From positions 92,395-156,394 of the forward strand of contig QJNS01000191.1 in assembly GCA_004154925.1 (NCBI GenBank): a stretch of 64,000 nucleotides of DNA, given 5' to 3'. The stretch is from Monosporascus cannonballus (lineage: Eukaryota > Ascomycota > Sordariomycetes > Xylariales). The notes beneath the pieces were generated by a model. The model did not search any database. It saw nothing but the letters and a program-made list of their open reading frames with translations, and was not told where the DNA came from. The position numbers and the translations under genes are program-made. Shown here piece after piece: positions 23,001 to 35,633 of this stretch; within the stretch, counting starts at the first letter, position 1; each line of letters opens with the position of its first letter.

Positions 23001-26000
23001 AAGTATTTAATAAAATTGAAAGGATATATTTAAGGTTTTAAATTCCTAATTAAATATCCCGTTTTTATAATATTAAAAACTAGCGATAATAAACAAGAAA
23101 ATGGATTAAAACGAAGATCTTATATATTAAAAAGTGATTAATTACAAATATTTAAATAATATTATAATTAAAAATAAATATCCCTTAATATTTATAAATA
23201 CCTTAAAAAAAGGTAAGTAAAAGCAAATAATTTGTAATATTTAATTTTCGTAACGGTTATTACCGTATTAAAATAACCAAAAGAAAGGAATAAAAAACGG
23301 TATTTAAAACGGTATATAAACTTTATTAATCCCAAGTAATATCCATAGGACTTACTAACTCCCCTACTAGTTTTCAAAATTTGGTTATAATTACTTTCCG
23401 ATAATTCTTAGACAAATCCGTATTTGTCTACCTCAACGATATCCTCATTAACTTCGAAACCCTAAAAGAGCATAAAAAGCATATGGCCTAAATGCTTAAA
23501 ACTGTAAATAAAACAAATATTCGAGTTAACCTTATTAACAAAAAGCATAACATACGTAAAAATTAAATTTTCTAAGATTTACTCTTATTTTTAGACAAAT
23601 CCAGATTTAAGGTTCCAAATTGAAAATAGTTAAGAACTGGTTTATCGTTAATACGGCGAACGTTCTAAATATCCGATATATCTTAGGATTTACGGATAAT
23701 ATACATAATTTAATTAAGGGATATAAAGATATAATTAAACCATTAACAAAATTTATTATTAAGAAATATGTTAAAAAAATTTAAACTCTTAAAGGAAATA
23801 AAAAAAGCATGTTGGGAATTAAAAGAAATAATTACCAATAAACTTATCGTAAAAATGCGAAACCTAAACAAAAAAACGCCTAAAGATAAATACCTTCGAA
23901 TACGTTTTAAGTATAATTCTAAAATAATAAAAAGATAATAAAAAATGATAGTTAATAGCATATTACTTCAAAACATTCCGAAATACAAAACTTAAATATT
24001 ACATTTATAACAAAAAACTACTAGCAATTATTAACGCTTTTAAAAAATAAAAACCTTTGCTTAACGGAACAAAAAAAAATTTATATTTATTCGAACCATA
24101 AAAACTTTATTTAATTTATAAAAACATAAAAATGAAATAAAAAATATAAAAGGTAATTAATTTTTCTATTAACGTTTAACTTTAAAATATATTATATCAA
24201 AGGGAAAAAAAATATCTAGGCAAATATTCTTAATTGCAAAATATATTATAATTTCGAAATCCCCAGAAAAAGCATATAAATACTATAATATAATAAGGAT
24301 AACACCGTATAATTATGTAAGATAATAAAAAAACCAACTCCAAAACTCTTAATACGGTTCAGGAATTCCTACGATACGGAAAAATAAAAAAGGTTTAATA
24401 ACTAAAAAAATAACCAAATAATTAGTTACTATACTATGGCAATATTTATATTTTTAAGGATTAATAAAAATAATTCGTAAAGGAATTTTATAAGGACTTA
24501 TTATACGGATATTAAAAAATCGTTAAAATTACAAAATAATTACAAAAGAAATATAACTTTTCAGAATTACGCCGTATAGTTAAAAAAAATAATTAAGAAC
24601 TGTAATATTTGTAATAAGCCTAAAATAATACGTTATAAACCTTACGAATTATTATAACTAATTGATATTTTTAATAAGGTATAAAATATTATAACTTAGA
24701 ATTTTATTATTAATTTATTTCCATTTAAAAACCTAATTATTAAAGGCAAATACAATAAAATATAGATAATTATGAATATATTTACCAAATATAAATATTT
24801 ATTACCCTATAAAGGAAATATAACGACAAAATAATTAATTTATACCTTTATCAAAAATTACTTCGATAAATATGGAATATAAAAAAAGATTATTTCCGAT
24901 AAAAATACCTTTTTTATTTCAAAATTCGGCACCAACTTCTTTAAACAAATTAATACTAAACTTAAGTTTTCGACAGCGTATTACGCCCAAACAAATAAAC
25001 AAATAAAACGGCTTAATTAAACCCTGAAGTAATATTTCCGAAATTATATTAAATACTAATAAAATAATTAAATAAAACTTTTACCGTTAGCATAAATCGC
25101 TTATAATATATTTGTTAACGAAAATATAAATATATTTCCTTATACAGTTATATACGAACATAAAGCAGAAACAAAATAACTTAAATAATTACGTAATAAA
25201 GTACTAAAGATTATTATAATTACCCTAAAAACAAATATACTAATAATAAAAATCAAAATAATTTAAGCTTATTTCCAAATAAATTATGATTTTTTTAATA
25301 ACGCATAATCTAATATTATAATAAGAAAGAAATTACGGGACCAATTTTAGCGAAAAAAGATAAAATCTATTTATTACGCCAAAAACAAAATACGACTTCG
25401 AATATCTTACAAATTAAAACGAAAAACCTAATAATAAATTTACTTTTAAAAAACTTAGTCCGTTTAAAGTTAATAAAATTATTTCTAAAACTAATTATTA
25501 ATTATCATTACCCAAAAACATAAAAATACATTTTATTTTCCATATTTCTTTATTTAAACCAAAACTCAAAAAAGACCGGTTAAAATAAATCTAAATTTAA
25601 AAGGGATTTCAACGAATATAACGTCGAACAAAAACTGGATTTTAAAACAATTAAAAATAAAGTTCAGTACCTAATTAAATAGGAAAAATACTTATATAAA
25701 AAAACATTTAGGAATTACTTAACCATTGAACGAATACGATAAACTTGGTTAAGACGTTTTACCGACAAAATCCTGACCGACCGTTTCCAGTACGGCCAAA
25801 GTCGTAAACGATAATAGTTCCTCGCTTAAATCCAACTTTACGTTATTTTAATCGAAAAAAATAAACGCCTTTACAATAACGTCTATTTTAAAAACAAACT
25901 ACGCTTATTCGACTTTTACGTAATAATGTTTTTTTAACCTTTCTTATTTTTTTAATTAATTTAATTCATATCCTTTTTTCAAAATTGCCATAACCTTTTT

Positions 26001-26477
26001 TTTAATACTTCCTGCTAAAAACGCAAACGTTTTATCCCGATTAATAAGCTTTTTTGTTTTATTCCTAACGGCCTTCTAATATACAACCAAGGTATTTTTC
26101 GCTTCCCGTTATTCTTTTTCTAGGCGATTGTATAATTCACCTAATTTCGCTAAAGAATTTATAATTAGGACGTCCTAAATTAAACGCTGGCGACAAATAG
26201 AACAATTATAACTTAAGATATCGAAAATCAAAAAACAATCGGTTTCACCTATATAAATTTAATTAAAGCCAGGAAAAACCTTAATACCAAACTTTTTAAC
26301 CAAATTAATTCGAACGTTACGTATTTCGCGTTAATTTAATCGAAACTTTCTTTTTTCTTTTTAAATACGGCCTATGATAATGGAATTAACTGGGACGTTT
26401 TCAACTTTTTCTAATAAAACAAAACGGCAACCTTCGGTTTTTATCTTTAAAACAAAATCTTTAAAGAAAGAAAATAA

Positions 26478-26895
26478 TATTATAGGAATAAGGGTTCCTG
26501 TTTTAAAAAGGCCAACCTTTAAGGCCTAGCATAAACCTATTACGAATAAATTTCGAAATTAAAAACTTGGCCCTTTAGATAATTTAAGTAATTTAGGTAA
26601 TCTAAACCAGATCACATAAATTACATAGATCCACGACATACTTATTTTGGAAATTGGGATATATAATAAATCGGTTTTTTATATAAATAGCACCTATTTA
26701 ATTTCGCTCCTTAGCTATTAATCTAAGTTTTTAGATCAGAGGCAACTGTATCGTTCTTTAATTAAGGAAAAAGTACTTAAATCTCTTTAACGAACAGATT
26801 ACTGAATTATTCCTCGCTTTATTGTTACCTGCAAATCAAGACCCTTTTCGAATACTGTTCATATCTCCAGGTGGATATATGATAGGTTCGTTATA
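26478..26895 (+). repeat. Family 2 3' LTR
   Basis: 418 bp, colinear with 19,595-20,011 and 31,564-31,982. Both termini have lost their G or C by transition (TATTATAGG and GTTATA in place of TGTTACAGG and GTTACA), consistent with RIP. Confidence 0.88.
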
Positions 26896-27007
26896 ATAAA
26901 GAAGACCTTAATTCAACGGTTAGTTACGTTTTTATATATTAATATTTCTATTTAAATCGGTATTTTTAGTATTACTTTGTTTGAAATTCTGTTTTGAGAT
27001 TTTGCTA

Positions 27008-27837
27008 TAACGTATTACATAAGCTCGCAACTTAAACAAGCTCGTGACTTGTTTTTTAATATCTCGCAATAACAAATCTAATAACTTAACCATAACGTAT
27101 CCAATTGATTTAAATCGACGGTATTCTTTGTCGTCTAACATATTTACAGCTTTTTAACCAATGTACGTATTAAATCAAAGCTTATTACGGACGCCATTTT
27201 GCTTTTTAGTCCTCCCAACCCGTACGTAACCGATTGCTTTTTAACGTATTTATACTAATATTACCTTTATTTTGAAAGTATTAAAGCCGACCAACAAGAA
27301 AACGATTACCGATCGAATTCCCAACCTATATACGCGAACGTTTTTTATCCGGCTTTAATACGTAGAAAGTATTCGCAAAATACGTCGGGAAACGTATCGT
27401 AAGGCGTATCGTAAGGCGCGCCACGAAGCTTATCGAGGTGTATTGTAAGGCGCGTCGGAGGACGTATTTTGGAAGAACTCGATCTTACGTAATTAAATAG
27501 TTAAAATAAAAGTTTTTAATAAAAAAGAACATTTACTACATGGGCTAAACAGATTTTTTTGATCGCCAGAAAAGGTGCCAATAAAAAATTGCTGTTAATA
27601 GCTGCTAAAAATGGTTATCGCAAGTTAAAAGAAAGTAATAGCAATATGGCGTCCGCGGCAGGCCTTTAACTAATATATGTATTTGTTTAAAAGCTGTAAT
27701 TACGGCTAGCAATAGAAAATAAAACTGATTAAAATCAATTTAAGGTGTTATGGTTGGGTTATTAGGATTTATTATTATGAGGCGCCAAAAAAACGAGTCG
27801 CGAACTTGTTTAAGTCGCGAGCTTGTATAGTACGTTA
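27008..27837. mobile_element. TIR element, 830 bp (non-autonomous Tc1/mariner-like)
   Basis: Inverted repeats of about 115 bp face each other: 27,008-27,122 (from TAACGTATTACATAAGCTCG) and the complement of 27,837-27,723. Mismatches are few and the ends are symmetric, each flanked by TA, consistent with a TA target duplication as made by Tc1/mariner/pogo transposons. The ~600-bp interior is too short for a transposase gene, and no DDE motif was seen. It contains a short tandem array at 27,391-27,460 with a repeat unit around GTATCGTAAGGCG, and a ~50-codon open stretch near 27,533-27,670 that loosely recalls ankyrin-type repeats (LLLIAAKNGY). The superfamily is inferred from the TA flanks only. 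Confidence 0.75.
27391..27460. repeat. Short tandem array inside the TIR element
   Basis: Three to four imperfect copies of a unit close to GTATCGTAAGGCG (also GTATTGTAAGGCG), less AT-rich than the surroundings. Subterminal repeats can be transposase binding sites in DNA transposons, but this array is central. Confidence 0.55.
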
Positions 27838-30800
27838 TAATTATAAATTAATATGTTAAATGTTTTTCTAATTAAAATCGTTTTAGTTCATAGATTTTGC
27901 GAAAACTCCATAACATATTGGAAATAAAGATATAAAACTCTTTAAAGAATTATAAATAAATTATATTTTAATAAGTTAGTAATTATCTTTTAGTGGTTCA
28001 TCCACTTATTATTAATTGTAGTCTTTTTCTATCTGGAAAATAATTGTTTAAATTTGTATAATCAAGGCTAATACCGTATACGGATTATTAACCTATATAA
28101 TTATCGTTTTTAATTTCGACATTCTATTTTATCATCCTAATATTTTAGAATTTTATCATTTTACCATTTATTAATTTAACAATATTGCTCATTTGGAAAT
28201 TTATTTTAATTATTTTCAACATTTCTAATAAATATATGTTAAAAACCTAGAGTTATATATTGATTTGAATTCAGCCAATTTAATATACCGTTTTTGTACA
28301 TTCTTTTCACAAACGAAATTCGTATCCTTAATTCCTTAACATATTAGTTTCACAGCTCATTTTCTAAATTCGTTAAAGCATTTATAGAAACTCTCGTATT
28401 TGCTATTTTTATAAGTATATATCTTAAAATCTTATTTATAAACTCATTTACCTTTTATCACTATTTCGAAAATATTTATCGATTAACTTTTCGAGACCAA
28501 CAATTTAAGTTATAATATATTTTCGATATCTGTAACAGTTTTATAAGGTTAAACAGGATATTACTTTTTGAAATACACAGATATATCTGATTTTATTATT
28601 TTTATAAGTTATTACAATAATTAATCAAAAATAATATCATCGTATATATTAAGCCTATATAACTTACAATTTTATTTTTCTTTGAAATAATCTTTATGTT
28701 TTAACACTTCATAAATAATTATAATTATTATAGATATACCTATTATTAAAGAGTTTTAAAAATATATATAATTATTATTAATTGATCATTTTCGTTGTTT
28801 TATTAACAGTTAATTCATTAATATATAAGCGAATCAATCTTTTTGTTGTTAAATATAAGAAATACTAATTACATTATTATAATTAATTGCTTGTAGTCGT
28901 TTTCGCAACGCCTATAGGTTTTATATTCTTTAACAAATATATATATATTTCGATTAAAAGAGAACATTGTATTTTTGATGCGCTAACCCACACCTAGAAA
29001 ACTGCTATTTCTTTAGAAAAATTACAAGTAAATATAAAAGATTTCAGTTTTTCAGAATATATTTCAAATTATTAAACCATTTGAATATCTATGAATAAAC
29101 ATTTAAATAAGCCAGTTTAAATCTTAATTGTAAGTCTCTGATAGAAGAACGTTGTAAAGATTAAAATAATTTTCGAAAGTTATATTAAAACTAGCAATTT
29201 AAATAGTAGCAATACGGATAAGGTAACCATATATAACAACACAATATGCATCCTATTTTAAGTGAGGAGTTATTATATATTTTAGTTATTAAAACTTCTA
29301 TTTTTTTAAAGTGGTAATTTTTTATACAGATTATATATTTCGCGAAATCGCTCTAGCATAATATCGATTTTATTTTATATTTAATAAGGTGAATAAAATA
29401 TTAACTTATATATTCTTTACTATTAGCATTTTTATTTTACTATTATTATACGTTGTTATAATTAAATTTCTTAAGAATAAAAGTGCTCGTAATAACGTCT
29501 AGTCGCTAGAAATTAACCAATACATTAAATCAATGATTTCAAAAGTTACTAATTGTAATTAATTAGTAATTTAGAAAACTATCTTGCAGTAAATATATTT
29601 TTCTTTTTATAAATTAAATAATAAGAATACTTAAAGCAACCTTTAAACACACGCAGATTTTAAACCTTTAGTATTTTATTAAATAGCGAGAAATTTAAAG
29701 AAATATTTATCGATCTTTAATAATTTATAAAGTTCAAATCTCGTTAAATTATGATACGATTTTCTCTTTTTTAAACTGGATATTTTTGAAACGCTATATA
29801 GATTTGTCTGATGTTATTAAATAATTTTCTTCTTAAATTAGTAATTCATTTAAGATATAGACAATATAGGTTAAACTCTTTTTACTTGTTTATTTTATTA
29901 CGCGTAGTATAAATTTTAAAAAGGTTTTTAATAGATGTAGTTTTAAAATATAGTATACCAAGTAAATATCGATGAATAATTATTTGAAATAATCGAACTG
30001 TTTATACCTCTAGTTATGCTGTAGAAATTAAGATATATATGTAGGAATAAACAACGCTAATAATATCTGTGAAAAGTAATTTCAATAACAAATATACTGT
30101 AAGTTATTATATATTTGAATTTTAATAAAGTAATTAACCAAAATATACCAACGAAACTGCGTTTATATTTCGGAATTTTAACACCAATATAATAGGCTTT
30201 ATCGACTTTAGTTTTAAGAGTTTTAACTGATATCATCTATAGTAATTACGTAATCCGTATCCAGGCTTTACTAGGTTTTATCTCAAGCTATGTTTAATAT
30301 TAACGCGTTATACGCTGCAATAGGTAGCTTTTTATAATATTTCGATAAAACTTTAATATACAATAACAATAGCGCTTTCGAAAAATAGATGATGTAGTTG
30401 TAGACCGTGATTTAACGGTGAACTAGAATGCCTTTTTCGCTTTGCTAAAACACTTAATAAAAGTATTATAAATTAAAACGAAAGAACTCAATTATAGAAA
30501 AACAATGTTTAAAATTTCAGTAACGTTCTTATTAAAGAAAATAAAAACAGATTAGCTGTTTTATCCGTTATATCACATAAACAAAGCTCTTTTAAAAGGA
30601 AAAATAAATAACGTAATATTAAACGTACGTTTTAGATTTCAATAAATAAAACTGAAAAAAGAATTAATATCAATAATTCTAATGATTAATCTATTTGAAC
30701 TGCCCATTTTAAGTTTGCACTTCATAGCCAATTTAATTTTACTGATATTAATTAATAAGTATTGTTATTAACGGCTATTACCATGTTAGTAATTAATTAT

Positions 30801-31563
30801 TAAATAGTGTTAAGCGATTTTTTACATTTATCGAGTTCGAAAATATTGCTATATTTATAAAGTTGAAATGAAAAAATATATATTATATTAATTAGATGCT
30901 TTTCCAAATATTAAATGCCTTCACCAGATTGTAATTGTAGAATAATCTTCGAATATTATTATGTTAAACAGTTATAATTGCAAATATATGAATAATTATT
31001 TGATAAATTTTAGTCTAATTCTGTTTTTTAACTTGGAAAATTTTAATTTATTTTGATTCAGTTCGTTTTCTTGGTTACGGTTACCGGCTTTGTTTTTCTT
31101 TATTAAAATAACATATAAAGATATCGATAAACTGTGTTAATACAAGTGTTATATGTAAAGAAAAATTGAAAATTGTTAGCACAAACCGATAACGAAACAG
31201 TTTATATCGGTCTAGATTTAATAAATCATAGCTTATTACTTTTATATAAATGTATTATATTTAAAAGTAACAAGGCCTTATTATACAACTCATTTTAAAG
31301 CTTAGAGAAATAATAGAAATGTGAATAAAAAACTATTTAAAAGAAGAAAATAGTATTATAACAACTAAAACAAGAAAAATAAAGAGAATTGATCAAAAAT
31401 GACGATAAATAACTTTTAAACGTAATTAATACAACGTACTTAAAGAAGAAAAGAAAATATAAATTATAATACTTATATATGCAGTATACCTCTTAATAAT
31501 AGTAATATATTAACATATTTATTTTATTTGTTTAGAGATAATATATAGTCTTCTTAGTATTAA
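27838..31563. other. AT-rich DNA, no gene recognised
   Basis: About 3.7 kb of very AT-rich sequence without open frames or recognisable element motifs. It may be an old, heavily RIPed repeat, but I could not align it to the families identified here. Confidence 0.45.
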
Positions 31564-31982
31564 TGTTACAGGAACAGGGGTTCCTGTCCCCAAGAGACCA
31601 ACCCTTGAGGCCTAGCGTGGGCCTGTCACGGCTAAACTTCGGACAGGAGGGCTTGGCCTCATAAGTGATCTAGGTGATCTAGGTGATCTGGGACTAGATC
31701 ACATAGATCACATAGATCCACGACGCACTCACTTTGAGGAATTGGGATATATAGTGAATCGGACTCTCATGTAAATAGCACCTACTTAGTTTCGCTCCTT
31801 AGCTATCAATCTAAGCTCTCCATCTAGAGGCAACTGTACCGTTCTCTGATTGAGAGAGGAGTACTTTGAAATCTCCTTAACGAACATACTGAATCATTCT
31901 TCGCCTTATTGTTACCTGCAAATCAAGACCCTTTTCGGATACTGCTCATACCTCCAGGTGGATGTATGACAGGTTCGTTACA
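31564..31982 (+). repeat. Family 2 solo LTR, barely mutated, with perfect TSD
   Basis: 419 bp, TGTTACAGG to TTCGTTACA, flanked on both sides by ATTAA (31,559-31,563 and 31,983-31,987). This is a complete LTR with a perfect 5-bp target duplication and no internal region, left by LTR-LTR recombination. Its GC content is far above its surroundings and it lacks the transitions seen in the LTRs at 19,595 and 26,478. It contains the palindrome AGGAACAGGGGTTCCT near its start and an array of 9-mers at 31,665-31,718 (three GTGATCTRG units facing AGATCACAT units). Confidence 0.93.
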
Positions 31983-34050
31983 ATTAACTATCAAAGTCTG
32001 TGAAAAGGTTTTTAAATTTAATCGATCTTTATCGTAAACTATAAAATTTAAAGAAATGCTACTTAACTACATATAAAGTCTTTAATACTATTGTTATAAA
32101 ATAAAATAAACGATTTTACAATGTTTTAGTGGTGTTTAAATTATAAATTTTATAAATTAAAAATACAACATGTATTATTTTAATTTGGATACTGTATATA
32201 CAAATTACTTAATTTTTAAATAAAACTGAAAATATAAAATAATGATTCAAAAACACGTTATTTAATAACCTTTAATATAGTATAATTTAACTCGAGTTCT
32301 CTTTTTAAAACAAATTAAAGTGTAGCATTAATTATAAGCTAATTAAACTTCGTAGTTTTTAAATATACGTCAATATATTAACATTTTAAATTTTAATATA
32401 AAATATATCTACTAAAATTAATTCAATTGATAGAGGATATTACCATCGATATTAAGATGTATTCTAATCTGTTACAAAAAACAAGGTAATTATGAAAACC
32501 AAAACTTTTTATTAAGTTTATATTACTACGGATTTTATAGTTTCTTTTATTAATTTAGCGGACCTTTAATTTAATATATCTGTAATATAGTTCTTTAATT
32601 GTAGAGGTTATTAGTATTTATTCGTTTTAATAGGTTTAACGTTTTAGATATTTTAAAATGCCTTTATTGTAAATGTTCTATAGATCTTAAATAAAATAAA
32701 TAATGTTATTTTCAATACTTTAAATCTTTATGGGTTCTTCGCTTTAATATTATTTTAATCTAATATTTGGAAATTTATAATACAAGTTATAAATCTGATA
32801 TTCAAGGCTTATCGTTTAAAGCATGATTTGTAAAATGAGATATACTATAAATATTTCTATATTTATCAAGTTCTCTAGTTTAAATCTTTACTTCAGAAAT
32901 TCTTAGTGCGATAATTCAAGTGTTAGAACAAAAATATAATAAAAGATAAATTAAAAAATATAAAATCTTTTCCAATTAATTTTTAATAATTCTTTATTTA
33001 AAAAGAAGTTAGTGTAAATATCTCAATACTTTTAAGTAATACAGAGCTCTTTGAAAGAAACGGTTAAATTTTGAAAGAATGCTTAAACTGGTTCCTAGAT
33101 TTTCAATACAGTATTGTATTAATAAATTATATTCGATGGAATGAGTACTTTTAAGAAAAGATAATTCTATTTCTTTAAATATTCTGTGATTTCAATATAG
33201 CATTCAAATTATTCCATTAGTTCTATTATTAAACTATATTAATTTACTTTTTACTGTATAATAGCGGCTTAGTACTCACTTTCTCTCCATATTCAAGCAT
33301 TATCATTCTAGTTTCGATTATTAGTCGAAATCTTAATATATTTTTTAGTTATATAAATACTAATATAATAAAATTGTCATATTCATTTTGAAAGTTTATT
33401 ATGATTAATCTTTTATTGTAAAAATACATTTAATTGAGGTAAAAGTAGATCTTATATATTTTACGATTTGATATCTAATTTACATTTTTCTAATACTAGT
33501 TTTAAAATCAGTAATATATATCCCTCTTTTTATATCTGAATAAATATAAACCTTATTAACAACCTTTCAAAGTTTATAAACGCAATTACATATTTATAAA
33601 ATGCATTTTTTATTTTTAGCTTTATTATATATAAACTTTTAATTTAAAACAGTTACAAATGTAGTTCTTATATGAATTTAAAAAGAATATAATATTTTAT
33701 AAGTTAAAATAAAATTTTATTAATCCGGTAAATAAAAATAATATTTATGCTTTTAAAACTCCTTTTGCGCTATTTGTAATTCTGAAGTTATTATCATTTT
33801 TTAACCTATTTAACGGTAACAAATTTAAGTATTTTGCGAAGAATTTAAAATTCTATAAAAAAAGTTAATAAACGATAATTTCAAAGTGAATGCAAAATAT
33901 ATATAACTCAGATACATTATATAATTTCTATATAGTAACATCTTCTTAATATTTTCGCTAATATTTTATTATTTCTTTTAATATATTTTTTTACTTTATA
34001 TATATATATTCGTATTTAGTATCTGTTCTCTTTATGTTGAAATAGCTTTA
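31983..34050. other. AT-rich DNA, no gene recognised
   Basis: About 2 kb of AT-rich sequence between two solo LTRs. No coding frame, structural RNA or recognised repeat. Confidence 0.45.
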
Positions 34051-34215
34051 TGCTGGCTAGTAAAATAAGTGTTTTACTTCTATATATGGGAATGAAAAGG
34101 ACTAGTCACTTCGCTGTATAGCCTAAAAGATCTGTAGTTCTAACGCTAGGTAGCTTTAGAAGTCCTTGTCTACACCTAAGCAGAAAACGCTCCGAGGCTA
34201 TTCTCTTTCATCTCA
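34051..34215. repeat. 165-bp solo LTR with perfect TSD
   Basis: Begins TGCTGGCTAG and ends TTTCATCTCA. It is flanked on both sides by CTTTA (34,046-34,050 and 34,216-34,220). TG...CA ends and a perfect 5-bp duplication mark a solo LTR. It has balanced composition inside AT-rich DNA, so it either post-dates or escaped RIP. An AGTAAAA/TTTTACT hairpin lies near its start. It resembles none of the other LTRs here; the short length suggests a copia-type element. Confidence 0.82.
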
Positions 34216-35562
34216 CTTTATAAATCGTTATATTTTAACGAACCTATGATTCAGCAATTGTTATAATAGTTGATATTACTGTATTCTCTTTCTTTAGTAG
34301 TTCGTTTTACAGTTAATTTAATATTCTAGTATCTTTGTATATATTTATATATTTTATCGCAAATTACATCGGATATTTTCTTTATAATCCATTGTTAATA
34401 AAAGATGAAGCTAACTTTATTAATTATTTTATTCATTTATTTATTCAGTTGGTTAGTATAATATTGTTTTCTATACAATTATATCGTAATTTTCTAAAAC
34501 CATAATATCGGGATCGATAGTTAGTGTTGTTATTTTAGTAAAAAAGACATTTAAGCGACTAATACCTGTATTAATTATTACTTTATTTATAACCGCTTTA
34601 TATATGTAACGTGATAAATATTTTCTTTATAATACTTCTATTTACAGATTTAATTAAAGATATAAAGTATATTATAACGAAGGTTTCTTGAATTATACCT
34701 GTTGTGTCCCAATATTTCTTAGCTTTTAAGGTTTATAATGTAAATATATAAGTATATACTTATTGTCGTAAATGAAATAACGCTTTTCTTAGTGTTCTAT
34801 TACTTTAAAACTTCTATGAAACTGTAGTTTTCAACAATTTTTAACGTATTATACTTTTGAAAATATTCTATTTAAACTGATATAATTATACGACATATAT
34901 TTATATACCTACAGTTCTATCACTATATTACTTAATAGTACCCTAACTATTTTATTAATATGCGACAGATTTTTTCAGTTGTATTTTCGATTATAAAGTA
35001 TTTAATTTTCTAAAATAGTTCGAAAAGTGTTAGATATATCGACAACACTAGTAAATATCATAACTTACTAATTAATCGATGTACTATTTTAGTGATTGTT
35101 TATTATTTTAATCATCTTATAATATAATATTTATATTTTTTTAAATAAACAAAATCCAGGCCGTATTATATACTCTATAATTTTTAGTTATTTTATTTTA
35201 GTTGCTGTTTTGCATTCTTTATAAAGAAATTTACCAAAGTCAGTTTTAACAAATTATTTAATTATATCTTTTTTGTTTTAAAACTAAACTTCTTTTTCAT
35301 TCAACGCAGAATGCGCTAAAAGATAAAAAATATATTTTAAGCAACTCATTTTATAGTACTCGAGTATTCCTAAAAAAAGGTTTTAATTTAAATGTAGATT
35401 TTATTAAATTATATTTAAAGTAAATGCGAAATTTCTTGATAAACCTTTTTCTAAATTATACGTTTATATTTATTTTCCTTCCTCGTATTACACTTCGTTT
35501 ATTATGATTTCGATATTAAAATTCTCTTAGCTAATTTGTTATCTTTCTAAATATCTGTTTTA

Positions 35563-35633
<71 letters not shown>

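Larger units (their letters stand above)
19595..26895 (+). mobile_element. Ty3/gypsy family 2, full-length RIP-degraded element
   Basis: A 7.3-kb plus-strand element bounded by direct LTRs (19,595-20,011 and 26,478-26,895). Internal order is gag, RT, integrase, which identifies Ty3/gypsy rather than copia. The gag zinc knuckle at 21,375-21,416 reads CFNCDKNGYFKSKY, with the His and last Cys both changed to Tyr. The RT motif at 23,429-23,440 reads YLND (Asp to Asn). The integrase end motif FSTAYYAQT is at about 24,967-24,993, followed near 25,680-25,730 by chromodomain-like wording. Stops abound. Flanking 5-mers ATAAC and ATAAA differ by one base and may be the target duplication. Open frames on the opposite strand inside it are chance. 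Confidence 0.9.

Noticed and set aside
27391..27460. CRISPR-like repeat array
   Set aside because: Units are adjacent with no spacers, and the organism is a eukaryote; it is a short tandem array in a transposon.
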